A DNA stretch of 64,000 nucleotides from Ilex aquifolium (GCA_951799425.1 OX637403.1:25448811-25512810); one strand, 5' to 3'; shown: positions 30,575-42,527, counted from the stretch's first letter. Numbers and translations: made by a program. The notes: generated by a model from the letters alone, not told the origin.

Positions 30575-31050
30575 TTAATCATCCAGGTAATAGTAGGAAC
30601 CAGCGTTTTTTTGCTCCCTGTCCTTGGTCGAGTCCAATTTGTTGATTCTTGGGCGATAATTCGTGGGGTCCCGTCTAAATGTGATGTCAAGATGCTGCAT
30701 AAAATTTAGCAAAATGCAATTCATAAGAAGGTGCAAAAGAAAATTGCAGGCAACAAGAAAGAACAAGCCAGCCACATGTTAAGAAGGGAAACTTAGGGGC
30801 TCACAGATAAGAATAGATTCATTCCAGTCAACAATGACTGAGGTGCATTTGCAACACAGTCCACTGATGGCTTCCCCTCATACACAATGACTCTGTCTGC
30901 CAGGTAAGTTGCCATTATGAAGTCATGCTCAACCACAAATGCAGTCTTCTTTGCATGAAGTATAAATCTCTTTATGACTTTTGAAGCAACAATACGCTGC
31001 TCTGAGTCAAGATATGCACTTGGTTCATCTATCAGATAGATATCCGCAGG
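30575..31050 (-). pseudogene. ABCE2: ABCE (RNase L inhibitor) 3' end, last two exons
   Basis: Exon (31050-30805) encodes the second nucleotide-binding domain from Walker B onward: [19 protein letters not shown], the H-loop region [18 protein letters not shown] and [13 protein letters not shown] 110-bp intron with GT donor and AG acceptor follows. The last exon (30694-30575) reads [19 protein letters not shown] and ends GSYYYLDD with TAA, matching the plant ABCE2/RLI2 C-terminus. ABCE proteins split ribosomes after termination. No frameshift or stop is seen in these exons, but the upstream exons (iron-sulphur domain, first NBD) are absent over the next 2.5 kb, where LTR and NLR sequence intervenes. 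This is probably a duplicated gene fragment; a very long intron is a less likely alternative. Confidence 0.87.
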
Positions 31051-32403
31051 CTGCATGTAATTCGGTAAACCCCAAGCAAGATTATTAAAAAAACACATTC
31101 AGTTACAAGGAACAAAACTAATTAATGTCAATTTTCCAGGAGATCTGGTTGTTGAAGGGCACACTCCTTTCGTACTTTTCAAAAATAACTATTTCTTTCA
31201 TTGTTTGCTTTACAAAAACATCACAAAAAAGAATTCCACAAGGTCACCAAAAAAAACTATGCATCCTAAACAATGTCACAAAAAGGGAGAAATCATAGCA
31301 GGAAGACATGCTGCATATACACACACAAGAAAAGAAAGAAAAGGAAAAAAAGAGTGAGAAGCAGAGAAGCTCACATGAATCAAAAAAAGAAAGTATATAA
31401 AACATCCACACATCTTATTTTAGAAATCACAATTATGCCAACCGATGCAGGACAAACAAAGTACTACAATAAGTACAATAAAAGCATAAATAAGTTAAGA
31501 AGATAGCGAGGTTGGAAGGGGGATGTAGATCAAAGCCTAGGGCCCTAGAGACTCCAAAAAATCAAACAGAAGTCCTCTAAATAATAATAATTTTTCAGCA
31601 ACAAAGAAAATTTATTAATAAAAAAATATTAAAGTAAATGGGGCAAGAAATCCACCAAGAAATAAAAGAGGAGTACAAATTGGATATCAACTACATAATT
31701 CCAATCCGCCCTTATCAAAATAAAGGAATACCAACAAACACAGGAGTCATCTACACCCAAGAAGCAGCCAAATGGTAAACTCTTTCCCACAAGGTAACTC
31801 TCATTCTCGACCTTATTTTCAAAGATTCTAGCATTCTTTTCTCACCATAAAGCCCAAAAAGGTTGCCAACACTGCACATCTCCACAGGTAATACAATTTG
31901 AACCCCCAAAATAAATTACAGACAGTGCATCCACCAACATCATCTAGTTTGGCCTCAACTCTATTTTAACCCTAGGAAGTGTAGCCTCAACCCTCTAAGC
32001 AGTGTTCGAGAGAGACAAAAGAAATGACAAATATAACAAAAGTCAAAAAAAGGGAGGAGGTTGGAAGCCCAAGAAAAAAATAGGGAATGTAGTTTTAGTA
32101 ATAGTCAAAATTCAAATAGGGAGCTAGTAAAAATCAAAGATTAAGATATATACAAAATCTAATACTTAATATTTAGAGTCAATTATAAATAAGGATAGGA
32201 GGATGCACTATCTGGTGTATTATATATTTACATTGTTCTCATCAAGCAAGCTATTGGCCTATGGCTCAAATGGTTCTTTTGTAAATCAATCGGCAAAGGT
32301 TAAGGAACTGTGATGGTTCAATTAAAACAATGATCACTATTTCAATTTAAACTAGGATCATTATTTCGAGCTATTCCTTACTAGCGAAAATAATAATAAT
32401 AAT
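31051..32403. other. Non-coding DNA, possible old non-LTR remnant
   Basis: 31590-31980 looks like antisense 3' sequence of a plant non-LTR element (tttattaataaa, then caagaaatccaccaagaa and gaggagtacaaattggat), but no frame survives. The rest is AT-rich, without ABCE exons. Confidence 0.35.
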
Positions 32404-32960
32404 TGACAGAACCGGTCCAGAGTAGACCTAGATCATATATACAGACCAACAAAGGTTCACTCACAATTTTAGTTGGGTCAAGCCCACCTTCCTAGAAGAC
32501 CCATCCCATCATTAGTGCACGTGAGAATCTCCATCCGAATGAGAGGGAATCCGTGGGGACACAATCATCGGGGACACATTGCTAGTCTCGCGAGATCACC
32601 TCACCGGTTAAGATAGAAGGCGAGCTTCAAGAAATTACCCCGCTATCATCTCGCCCGTTACGAGGATAAAGCAAGCTTCATGAAATTAGTTGCGAGGATG
32701 GCGCCTCAATTATAGCCTCTTGGAGCCAACTTTACTTGTCTATAAATTGTAAGTCCCGCCTATATATGTGGAGCATCACTCACATCTGAGCACTCTACAC
32801 TCCTTGAGGAATAAAACACTAAGGCCACCGTAGCCCTTCATAGTGGAGTAGGCTACTCTAACCGAACCACTTAATTTGTATTTGCTTGTGTTGAGTCTCT
32901 TCTTAATTTCTGCATTAAATACTTGACAGTTGATGTATAAGCACATTTTGTGCATCATCA
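32404..32960 (+). mobile_element. Solo LTR with 5-bp target duplication
   Basis: 557 bp from TGACAGAACCGG to GTGCATCATCA, with ATAAT on both sides (32399-32403 and 32961-32965). Internal landmarks (tctataaattgtaagtcccg, a cgaaccactt block and a gcatcatca end) match the layout of the gag-only family LTRs, but the body differs. It is therefore a related LTR whose internal region was lost by recombination. Confidence 0.85.
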
Positions 32961-32965
32961 ATAAT

Positions 32966-33670
32966 AACACAGGCACAGTTAGTGCCGGCCTCCTCATAGA
33001 CAAGCCAAGTCCTGCAAATTAATTAAATCCAAGTATAACAAAAAATGCTTAGATAAGTTTCTACTTGTCCGGAAGTAGGATAAGTTTAATTTAGAATATG
33101 AAGGTAATTATAATTTAGTCTAATGAAATTAAAATTAATAAATAGTTGTTTGTGATCAATTTTATATATTAAAATTAATAACATTTATTATCAATCTTAA
33201 CATCTTAATTAGAGTCGATTCTAATATTTTTAATCATAATTTAATCTTTTTAATCGTAATTTAATCTCATTAAAACCACAGCTTAATGTTATAACTAAAC
33301 CCTATTTACTCAAAAACTTTGCATGTTATCTCATTTAATTCCTACCAAAATCTTACCACCCGAAAGCAAACTTCCATAGACTAGGCACTCACAATGCAAT
33401 TAAAAAAAAAAAAAAGAAGAAAATAACAATGTTATACACACTATTATCTTGCATCACTTTTGAGCACCATCTTAATAAACACTATTGAATTTGTGAACAG
33501 TTTACTTTATCCATTTAGTTTTAGACGGCAAACTGACAGTTGTTAGCTTGAAGTGTGCATTGATACAAATTTCTATCTTTGAGGGTGCAAACTGAGATTT
33601 TTGATCTTTGAGGATATAAATTGAAATTCGAACAATCTTTCAGAGTGCAATTTAATATTAACCCTTTTTA
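32966..33670. other. Intergenic DNA, no gene seen
   Basis: AT-rich sequence, no recognisable frame or element end. Confidence 0.5.
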
Positions 33671-34071
33671 CAATGGAAAAGTTAAATTGAACCACTAAGA
33701 TTTAACCAGCTGGAAGGTGCAAAAATTTACAAATTTTGTATGACTCCATTGAAGCCATCCTTCCGAAAAGATTCATTGTACAGAAGAAGGGTAATGAATA
33801 AAATTGGAATAGTTAACTTCAGTTCAAATATTTCAAAAGTTTCATATTTTACATTAGAACAACTCATGTTTAATATTAAATACATTTGCTTTGGTTAGTT
33901 TCATTGTATCGTCGACTTTAACATTTCATCTACCCCTATCCGTCAACCATTTCCTCAAACCTTCTGAGCTGAGAGACCTAAAAGCCATCTTAAGAAAAGC
34001 GAAGAGAGAAAAATGGCAGAGATTGCTATATTCTTTCTACTCGCTAAAACCCTTGCAAGTTGAAGAGGCAC
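33671..34071 (+). pseudogene. NLR copy B (or third copy), 5' end fragment
   Basis: Upstream region, leader and first codons match NLR copy A at 3100-3515. The ATG at 34013 starts MAEIAI as in copy A, but a deletion of about eight bases in codons 11-14 shifts the frame. The match stops at gaagaggca (34070), where the LTR of the Gypsy element begins. Nothing beyond codon 20 is present. It lies on the same strand as the 3' fragment at 24251 but to its right, so the two are not simply one interrupted gene. Confidence 0.85.
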
Positions 34072-34680
34072 TGCATTTTTGACACGTGTAGGGGCATTTA
34101 ATGCTCTCACGTGGGGGAGATGGGATAAGACACGTGAGGAAACAGTAAAGTCATAGCCAGGTCAAATTCTTGGATCCATACTTCGATAGGGACGTGCTGA
34201 GCTGTTTAATAGCTCAGGAAGGAAGGAATGGACTCGGTTCTGACTTGACCGAGCTCCTCGTGTAAGCAACATAGCACTTAGGAGGTGCCTATAATTCAGG
34301 CATTCTGGTATAACAAATGAGCATGATCATTGGCTCCGTAAAAGCGGGTCCACTGAGGAAACAGCTGGAGAGATTTCAGTAAATCCCTAACAAAATTCTC
34401 AGATTGATGGAGGGTGTGCCACCTTGCATCGTCAATCAAGGAAACCCTAGTAGGGGGAGGCTCTCTAAATAACACAGGGACGCAAGGTGGAAGGTACGCA
34501 GAATTCTCCTTACACAATAATTCATTCCATTCAATTACTAACTTAAGCATCGGAGTGCCTTCGACCGAAGCACTTCGGTCTTGGGCAGTTTGTTCGTTTT
34601 GCAGGAGATAAACAGAGGGAATACGAGTTCCAAACTTATTCATTCTTCGAGGGAAGTAAATCAATTTCTTGCCTCCTACA
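34072..34680 (+). repeat. 5' LTR of the decayed Gypsy element
   Basis: Begins directly after the NLR match and ends ctcctaca before the primer-site motif. It contains gacacgtgtaggggcattta near the start and aaggtacgcagaattctcc near the middle, also seen at 16735-17150. Confidence 0.75.
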
Positions 34681-34726
34681 TTTGGCGCCGTCTGTGGGAA
34701 AATTTATCGACTTGAACAAAAAGCCA

Positions 34727-36342
34727 ATGTCTAGGTTGAAAAGTGCAATTGGGTCACCTGTGAGCAACGACGCTCGGCAAGATTCCGACCCCAATTACCA
34801 AGTATCATTTCTTTTTGATAGCGACATCAGGATGGATATGGGCAAAAGCTCAGAAAATCCACACGACGACGACAACCTGTCGTCAGCAAGTTTTAAACCC
34901 TACCAGCACCACGACCAGCATGATTCCAATCGGGGTGAATCCCTTTGTACCGAGGGGGAAAACCCTGCCATGGCGCAATTGGTTCAGTCTTTACAAGATC
35001 GACTGGATGCACACGATAAGATGTTCAAAAAGTCCAACGCCAGAGAAAAGGATTTGAGGAGAGAAAATGAGGATTTAAGAAATAAACTGAGGAAAATAGG
35101 CGAGAGACATGATCACAAGGAAGATAGACGTAGCCAAGAAGGCCGACAACCGAGCCCCAGAAAATATAAGCGAAGCAATAGAGAAATCTCCGTGGAGGAA
35201 GAGTATAGGAAAAAATGACGTCGAAGCAAAGGCGAGGACACTTGGAAGCAGTTTATTACTGAGGAACTTGATAGTCGATTGAAAAGACCCGAACAGAAAC
35301 CAGCCAGAAGAGCTACAGGAGAGTACAGGGGTGGCACGAAGGCCTCGCCCTTTACCAAATGGATCAAGCGAGGCCCGAACTTCAAATTATATGATGGCAA
35401 GACAGATCCAACCTCGCACATTCGTCTTTACAGGCAACTAATGATGATCCATCGAAAGAACGAGTCGCTGCTCTATACCATTTTTCCAAGTAGCCTCGAG
35501 GAGTCGGTCATGAAATGGTTTGACAGTCTGCCCAAGAACTCGATGGATGGGTGGGGACAGCTCGCTGAATAATTCACGGCTCGATTCATCACTAGTAGTC
35601 GCCAACCCAAGGACGTGGGGACACTATTGATGTTGAAGAAAAAGAACACTGAGACCCTACGTGAATACGCTCATCGCTACTGGTAACCAATGAACGAAAT
35701 AGAGGTTTGTAACCCAAATATTTCCATGGCATCCTTCAAAATAGGATTGCCAAAAGATAACCCATTGTACCAATCCCTCACAAGGAGGCCAGCCGTAGAC
35801 ATGGAAGAGCTGATAGCCCGAGTCGAAAAGTATGCTAATGTAGATGATGACCTTGCGAGAGATCCTTGGAGGGAACAATTTGGAACCAATGTGGCAAAGA
35901 GAAGCCAGCCGAACAGAATAGAGATACCGACAAGAAGAGGGAAAATGAAGGATTCCCCCCCCCCCCCCCCCAATCTCCATTTGTTAGGGTTAACACGGTA
36001 TTCAAGGAACCTATTTATAGGATACTGACTCAAATCAAGAGAAAATCGTACTTCAAATGGCCCAATAAACTAATGGGTGATCCATCAAAAAGAAACTCAA
36101 ATTTCAGATGTTCGTACCATCGGGATGTGGGACACATGACCGAAAATTGCCAGTCATTAAAGCAGCATTTTGAGGAGTTGGTTCAAGCTGGGCACCTCGC
36201 CCAGTTTGTGGAAAAAGGTGGAGACAGGGGTACCGTAGAAGGAATCGAACTCCAAGAAGACCGAACTACAGCTGCCGGAGTCATCGACGTGATCCATGTG
36301 GTGACAAATGGCATTATTGGTGCACTTCAACATGATTCATAA
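34727..36342 (+). pseudogene. Gypsy gag polyprotein, several stops and a frameshift
   Basis: The frame starts MSRLKSAIGSPVSNDARQDS. It has a charged coiled-coil-like stretch (QSLQDRLDAHDKMFKKSN) at about 85-140, a gag core (FKLYDGKTDPTSHIRLYRQL; MKWFDSLPKNSMDGWGQLAE) and TPRR-like basic parts. In-frame stops are at 35216 (TGA), 35570 (TAA) and 35684 (TAA). A C run at 35956-35972 shifts the frame, after which a knuckle-like CSYHRDVGHMTENC and FEELVQAGHLAQFV follow, ending at 36342. This Cys-His pattern with a GHL..FV tail is common in plant Gypsy gags. The protein cannot be made intact. Confidence 0.82.
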
Positions 36343-36345
36343 CAA

Positions 36346-36788
36346 GTATTCGCTAGATAAGTTTTGAATTCAAAGATTTCACACATGTACTTAGACGACC
36401 ATTTCAATACATTGCTTAGTTATTGAAATTGCATTGTTTCTTGGGAATTGGCAAAAAAAAGAAATGGGATTCATTTTACAGGTACTCATTTTTTATTTTT
36501 CCATCTGTTGTCCCTGTTATTTTTCAGGTACATTGCTTAGATATTGAAGTTGGATTGTTGTCCAATATATATTTATGAGTTATTATTTGACCATTAAGCA
36601 AAGTTGACCAAACTCTAAATATTTTAGGATAATGTTATACTGACCAAAAAATAAAATAAAAAATATAGAACAAATAATATGACACTATGATAAGTTAATA
36701 ACTGTCATTTTGGGGCCCACTTTTATTTATTTGAAAATCAAATTTTACTTATCATGTTGCTGCCACATCATTTGGTCCATATTTTTTT
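36346..36788. other. Non-coding DNA, no gene seen
   Basis: AT-rich sequence between the decayed Gypsy element and the next MITE. It contains a repeated ttgcttagttattgaaatt / ttgcttagatattgaagtt word but nothing coding. Confidence 0.5.
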
Positions 36789-37039
36789 GTGAAAATTGGA
36801 AGTGAGTCCCCCTAGATGTACTTGTTTGAAGATGAGTCCGGCAAGGAAACTTATAAGGGGCTAAGTCCATGTTTAAAATTATATGTAATGACTTAAGTCC
36901 ACTTTTTTTTTTTATCTCAAAAATACCCTTCTTTAAAAGGAAGTTAAATTAATTTCCTATTTTGGAAATTGTTATCCCTTAATTCAAGGTCAATTAAAAT
37001 ATGCCAATAAAATCTCCATCATAAATTTAAAATTCAAAT

Positions 37040-37046
37040 TCAAAGA

Positions 37047-37081
<35 letters not shown>

Positions 37082-37092
37082 CAAATTCAAAA

Positions 37093-37135
<43 letters not shown>
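37040..37135. repeat. CT/TA compound microsatellite
   Basis: Two blocks of (CT)n followed by (TA)n with tcaaattcaaa between them. A related block is at 39385-39440. The Helitron entered the second TA run. Confidence 0.9.
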
Positions 37136-39335
37136 CTAGTCATAATCCGTGCCTGAAGGCACGATAGAATAAAAAATTCAAGTCCTAAAAAATCGATATC
37201 ACTATATTAAATAATAATTTTTCTTTCCTTCATTTATTTGATTAAATCATTCAAAATTTATTTTTACCCATTATTTTCTTAAAGATATTGACAAAATTTT
37301 CTCAAAATATGTAATTCGATAAATTTTTTTAACAGATCTATATTATCGTGTATGGATAATATCTGAAATAAAAATTATGTTAAATTACAAATTAATCAAA
37401 TATTAAATGGTTGAGCATGTGATAGAAATGAGTGAAGTGATGGTTTTTGAGGGGGGAATGTATAGGGAATAAAATTCAACTTCCTATGTGTTTTATTATA
37501 TAGATTTGTATAGATATAAGGGAAAATTTCATCCAGATCCCTTGTAGTTAGGTCTAAATTCAATAACATCTCCTTCCGATTTTAAAATTTCACTGTCACT
37601 CCCTATTAGTGATTGTCGGGTTACACCGTTAATGTCGATGGTTGATTTATAGAAATATTCTCGAGTATTTTATAGGGTAAATTTTATCCACACCCCTTAT
37701 AAATAAACCTAACTTTAACAACACTCCCTGTAAATAGACCTAACTTTAACAACACCCTCTCTTGATTCTGAAATTTCAATGTACTATCTTTTAATTCTAT
37801 TATATTAGTCTTTATTTTGATTAATTTAATATTCAATTTTATCAAATTAATTTATTTATTTAATTTAAACTAAATTAACATTTCATCTCATCTCATCAAA
37901 TCAACACAAAATTAATATTTAATTTTATCAAATTTGCATTTAGTTATATTAATTTAATATTTCATTTCATCAAATTAATATTATTTCTTTAATTTAATAT
38001 TAAGTTATTATTTATTTTTATTAAATCAATATCAAATTGACATTCAATTTTATTAAATTAAACTATTTAATTTATTAAATAGAATATTAAATTCCATTAA
38101 TTTAAAATTTAACCTTATCAAATTAATGTCATTTCTTTAATTTAACATCAAATAAACATTCAATTTTATTAAAACAACATTCAATTTTATTCAATTAACA
38201 TTAAATTCAATCAAATTAATACTAAATTAATATTTAAATTTATCAAAATTAAGATCAAATTTATTCAATTAATATTAAATTTTATCAAATAATTTTAAAT
38301 TTTATATATGAAGTATGATGTGTGAGGAGCGATTGGGCGACGTTGTGGAGAACATATGATAACAGAGGAATTTGAAATGGATGAGAATTTGACATTGACT
38401 TTATCAATTGTAATTCTTTTTATAGAAAAATCATTTTTAACTATAAAAATTATTATGATAAAAAAATATAAAAATTATAAAAACTTGATTATGTAACCAA
38501 ATGAGTGACAATATGATGACTAATGTCATAACAAAGTTATAATACAACGTTTTAAAATAAAAAATTCATTGGGATAATATCATGATTGAAATTACGTTTG
38601 TTGGTTGGCTAGTGCATATATAATGGGGGAAAAATTGATGACATTTTAGTCTATTTACATAATAAAGGGTAATTTTAGTATTTTCACAAAATATTTAGGT
38701 AAATCATTATTTTATCTACTGATAGAGACAAAAGTTATTGTTATAGGGGTTGTCATTGAATTTAGACTCAATTACATGGTGTTTAGATGAAACTTTCCCT
38801 AGATGTAACATGTAGATATAGTATCTCTTCGATCTTTGTACTATACATACGTACAGTAAAGATGTGTGTGTGATATGAATAGTAAAGATGGAGAGTAGCT
38901 GCATTAGGATAGAATTTTGGGAAGACATGTGTCTCAGTTTGCAAAGAGAATCATGAAAGATGAGAGTGTGAGAGACAGTCAATGTCTCAGTATAGAAAGT
39001 GATCCCTTAACATAGGAAATAATGATAAGAGTTGTAATCTGTATTTTAGGGAGAGAGAGAGACAGGGTTGAGGAATGAGAGATCGCTTAATTGCCGGATT
39101 TGATTGGGTTGGGGAATTAAATTTAGAGATGTTAGTTTTGGAAACTAAAAGTTTTGAGCTGCAAAAAATTTTCAAGAGCTAATATGGTACGTCGGATCAA
39201 AACGATCTGAGACGTCAATAACTTGAGACAGTTTGAAATATCGTCGGCCGTTGGATGATACCTCTTTTGATCTTGAAACGATCTGAGCCGCTCTTTGTCT
39301 CTTAAATTCAAAATCGTTCTACTTTATTATATAGA
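37136..39335 (-). mobile_element. Helitron, non-autonomous, both termini readable
   Basis: On the minus strand the element starts TCTATATAATAAAGTAGAAC at 39335. It ends with a hairpin CGTGCCTTCAGGCACG, eight bases (GATTATGA) and CTAG at 37136-37139. It lies between A and T in a TA run. A 5' TC, a 3' CTRR after a short GC-rich hairpin and AT insertion without target duplication are the Helitron hallmarks. The 2.2 kb show no Rep/helicase sequence and no captured gene that I recognise; the interior has degenerate taattaatattaaat words (about 37800-38290). Confidence 0.9.
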
Positions 39336-40313
39336 TATATATATATATAATCTCCATCATAAATTTAAAATTCAAATTTAAAGCTCTCTATCTCTCTCTC
39401 TCTCTTTCTCTCTTTATATATATATATATATATATATATGAATGAGCTTTTGTGTGGTGGTGAGCGTTGTTGTGGAGGTGATGATAACGTGATGGTTGAC
39501 GTTGCTTGAGAGGTGACGATGGTGTGATGGTGGTAGTGCTATGGTGAGGAAAGTGGTATATATATATATATCAAATTCATGTTACTATTTTTTTTATTAT
39601 GTTACTGTTCATGTTACTACTTTTGTTGAGTATGTTACTGTTCATGTTCCTATTATTTTGAGCATGTTACTGTTTTTGTTGAGCATGTTATTACTATTAT
39701 TTTACTAAATATTAATATTCAATGTTACTATTTGTTTTGTTTTTGAATATTACTATTTTTTGTGTTTGAATAGTACTATTTTTTGCGTTTGAATTTGAGA
39801 GAAATAATTATTGTTAAGTATGTTACAATTTTTGTTGAACATGTTACTGTTGTTATTTTTTAAAAATATTAATATTGAATGTTTCAATTTTTTTTATGTT
39901 TAAATGTTACTATTTTTTTGTGTTTAAATGTATTATTTTTTGTATCCAAATCATAACTTTTTTTGTATTTGAATGTTACTATTTTTTATTTTTAATGTTA
40001 CTATATATATATATATATGCACCTAACCTATATATGGATATAGATAGATAAGAGAGAGGCAAAATTTTAATGTTAGTCAAACTCTTAACCTATATATGGA
40101 TATAGATAGATATGAGAGAAAAGATTTTAATGTTAATCAAACTCCTAAGATTTAGGAGTTTTAAATTTTTAGTTTTATTTCACTTCTAAAGGGAAGGGAT
40201 AGTATGATAAAATTGATAAAAAACGGACTTCATAACAAATAAGTTTTCTTGACGGACTTAAGTCCAAACAAGTCCATATAGGGGGACCGGCCTCCAAATT
40301 TCCCTATTTTTTT

Positions 40314-41051
40314 AATCATTCTTACATTATCCTTTTATAAAAATTATGTTGTGTTATGTTTTTCAAACAATAAAATGATGATTGGGTGGTCCACTTGACC
40401 AAGATTTAAATCTATACTATTTATATATGTCAGCATTTGCGTAAATTTTTTAATTTTCTATTTTATCCTTAATTATTATAATAAAGTCAATTATACCTAT
40501 ATTTATACTTTCATCTAATTTTTATTTTTTAACTTTCAACTTATTTTAGATTATTTTATAAGAACTTCTAAATTATTTTGAACTCATCATTTATTAGTAG
40601 TATAACTATATAACAATTTTATACATTTATATCAAGAAAAAAAGTCTTATATATATTAAATTATTATACACATGTAGGTACGAGATTAAATTCTACGATC
40701 AAATATATATTATATTTTATTTTTTGGTATGCAATAATATAATAATATTATAAATAATCCAATCTATTTAACAAAATAAAAATTAATAATTTTATAATAT
40801 AATTAAATATGCAAATACCTAAAAGGGTCAAAAAAATATATAAATAAATAATAAATTATATACTCAAAGATTTATAAAATAAATTAATAATTAAAATACG
40901 AATTAATTATACATTACCACCGTCATCACTTGCGGTTTAAACTATTATTTCTCACCATGATATCACGTCATCACTTACGATTTTATCTAGCACTCTACCA
41001 TTAATTATTTTCCGCCGCAGTCAATGACTTCAAGAATTTATAGTATTTTTT
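40314..41051. other. Intergenic DNA, no gene seen
   Basis: Very AT-rich sequence, no frame or element end recognised. Confidence 0.5.
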
Positions 41052-41228
41052 ATGAGCAATGTTATGTATCTCAAAATTTTAACCCAAATTTTCATCACAA
41101 ATCAAGAGAGACCATTGGATCAGTGGATCCCATTTAAAAAAAGTTGATGGGACCCACTCATCCAATGGTTTCCCTTCATTTGGAATGAAAATTTGAGTTA
41201 GAAATTTAAAATACATACTATTTCCCAT
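41052..41228. mobile_element. Short fold-back MITE
   Basis: 177 bp that pair end to end: left atgagcaatgttatgtatct and aaattttcat pair with the reversed right arm atgggaaatagtatgtattt and aaattttcat, with only a short loop near aaaaaaagttgatgg. T runs flank both ends, so the exact duplication cannot be read. No coding sequence. Confidence 0.75.
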
Positions 41229-41818
41229 TTTTTAATAATATCATTGATATGAATGCACTATTTTTAGAGAATTTAACTAACTGACCCCACATGAAGACAC
41301 CACATGACAATACCTAGTGGTGCCAAGTGAGTACCAGATATCTTCTCAAACGAACTACTATTTTGATGAGAGAAAATATTTATTACTTATAAGGCACCAG
41401 GTGACTTATTAGTCATGTGGTGATTACATCCAATGAAAAAATTGTCATAATATTTACTTATCAGGCACACAAATTAATTTATTCAAAAATATTCTAATAA
41501 CTTTATAATTAACAACAATTAATTAAAAATGAATAATATTTTATGAGTGATATATAACACATGACACGGTTATATCTTTAGGTTTATCGTCTAATGTTTG
41601 TACAGTCCCTATTGGATTAGGACATCTTTAATTTACACTTACAAAAGCCCAAAATTGTTTCTTCTATCAAAATTTTCCACCTTGAACTTGGCATTCGAGA
41701 TCTTTGAAAGTCATGTTGCCATGACTTTCAAACTTTATCTAGTGAGGTCAAAGAAACTGACATGGATGATTACTATTTCTTGAATAGTACTATCTAAACA
41801 GTACTTGATAAATACTAA
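41229..41818. other. Intergenic DNA, no gene seen
   Basis: AT-rich sequence with scattered short inverted words (cacatgac, tcatgtgg around 41300-41420). No gene. Confidence 0.5.
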
Positions 41819-42351
41819 GAGCTCGTTTGGTAGACGTATTATGAGGGGATTAAATATTAAATTATATTATTTTTTATTTAATCGGGCCTAATACTTTGTT
41901 TGGTAAGCAAATTTGATACCATATTAATTTCAAACACGTATACTAATCGTATACTTATCGTATATTTTTTATACATTAGACCTGTATTATGGAGATATTT
42001 TAATACCACCAAAAGAGGTGGTATTATAATCCAACTCAAACGTATTATTTTATACATTTACCATTATAACCCCCAACTGATAAAATCAAACTGTCATCAA
42101 AATAACAAACATTGATTGAGGGTATTTTTGTTAATTCAACATTAATACCATAAAATAATTCTTTAACCAAACAACCGATTGAATTAAATAATTATTATAA
42201 AACGTTTATGTTTTGTATTACCAAACACTAGATAAAATTGCGTATTATTCTAATACCCTTATTTAGTCTTGTCTTTTGTCCTTCTGTATTGTATTAGACC
42301 GAATTATTTTATCTAATTCATCTATTTCTAATACGGTAACCAAACGAGTCC
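41819..42351. mobile_element. PIF/Harbinger-type MITE with TAA target duplication
   Basis: 533 bp with ends GAGCTCGTTTGGTAGACGTA and (reversed) GGACTCGTTTGGTTACCGTA. TAA lies on both sides (41816-41818 and 42352-42354). A 3-bp duplication with CTCGTTTGGT ends fits Harbinger-derived MITEs. It ends about 250 bp upstream of the O-methyltransferase start codon. Confidence 0.8.
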
Positions 42352-42490
42352 TAAATGTAAATACTATTAATGAATAGTACTCATAATCGGTGCCGGCTCT
42401 GATACCATTTTATTACAGAAATTACCCAGGAATTGAATTGGGATCATAATTTTTTAGTCGTCAAACATGCCGGCTAAAAAAATTATCATC

Positions 42491-42527
42491 TGTGCGTGTG
42501 TGTGCGTGCGTGCGTGCGTGAAGTCTA
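42491..42527. repeat. GTGC-type microsatellite in the leader of the O-methyltransferase
   Basis: A gtgtgtgtgcgtgcgtgcgtg run 70 to 110 bp upstream of the ATG. It lies in the region expected to be promoter or 5' leader. Confidence 0.8.

Larger units (their letters stand above)
34072..36345 (+). mobile_element. Gypsy-type LTR retrotransposon, 5' LTR and gag only, decayed
   Basis: LTR 34072-34680 (609 bp, TGCATTTTTG to CTCCTACA), primer-site region TTTGGCGCCGTCTGTGGGAA at 34681-34700, then a gag frame with stops. No pol gene and no 3' LTR were found before the match fades near 36345. It was inserted in the NLR copy B coding region at codon 20. Its right end could not be tied to NLR sequence, so a deletion probably removed both. 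Confidence 0.8.
36789..40304. mobile_element. Mutator-type MITE, family 1, copy 2, carrying a Helitron
   Basis: Ends GTGAAAATTGGAAGTGAGTC and (reversed) GGGAAATTTGGAGGCCGGTC, with an exact 9-bp duplication TATTTTTTT (36780-36788 and 40305-40313). The outer parts match 8933-10017, including the tgttactatttttgtt array (39580-39990). The Helitron at 37136-39335 accounts for 2.2 kb of its length. A catcataaatttaaaattca block occurs on both sides of the Helitron. No coding sequence. Confidence 0.87.

Noticed and set aside
31590-31980. Antisense non-LTR retrotransposon
   Set aside because: The resemblance is only to general 3' region wording; no frame, poly(A) or target duplication could be shown, so it is listed only as a possible remnant.
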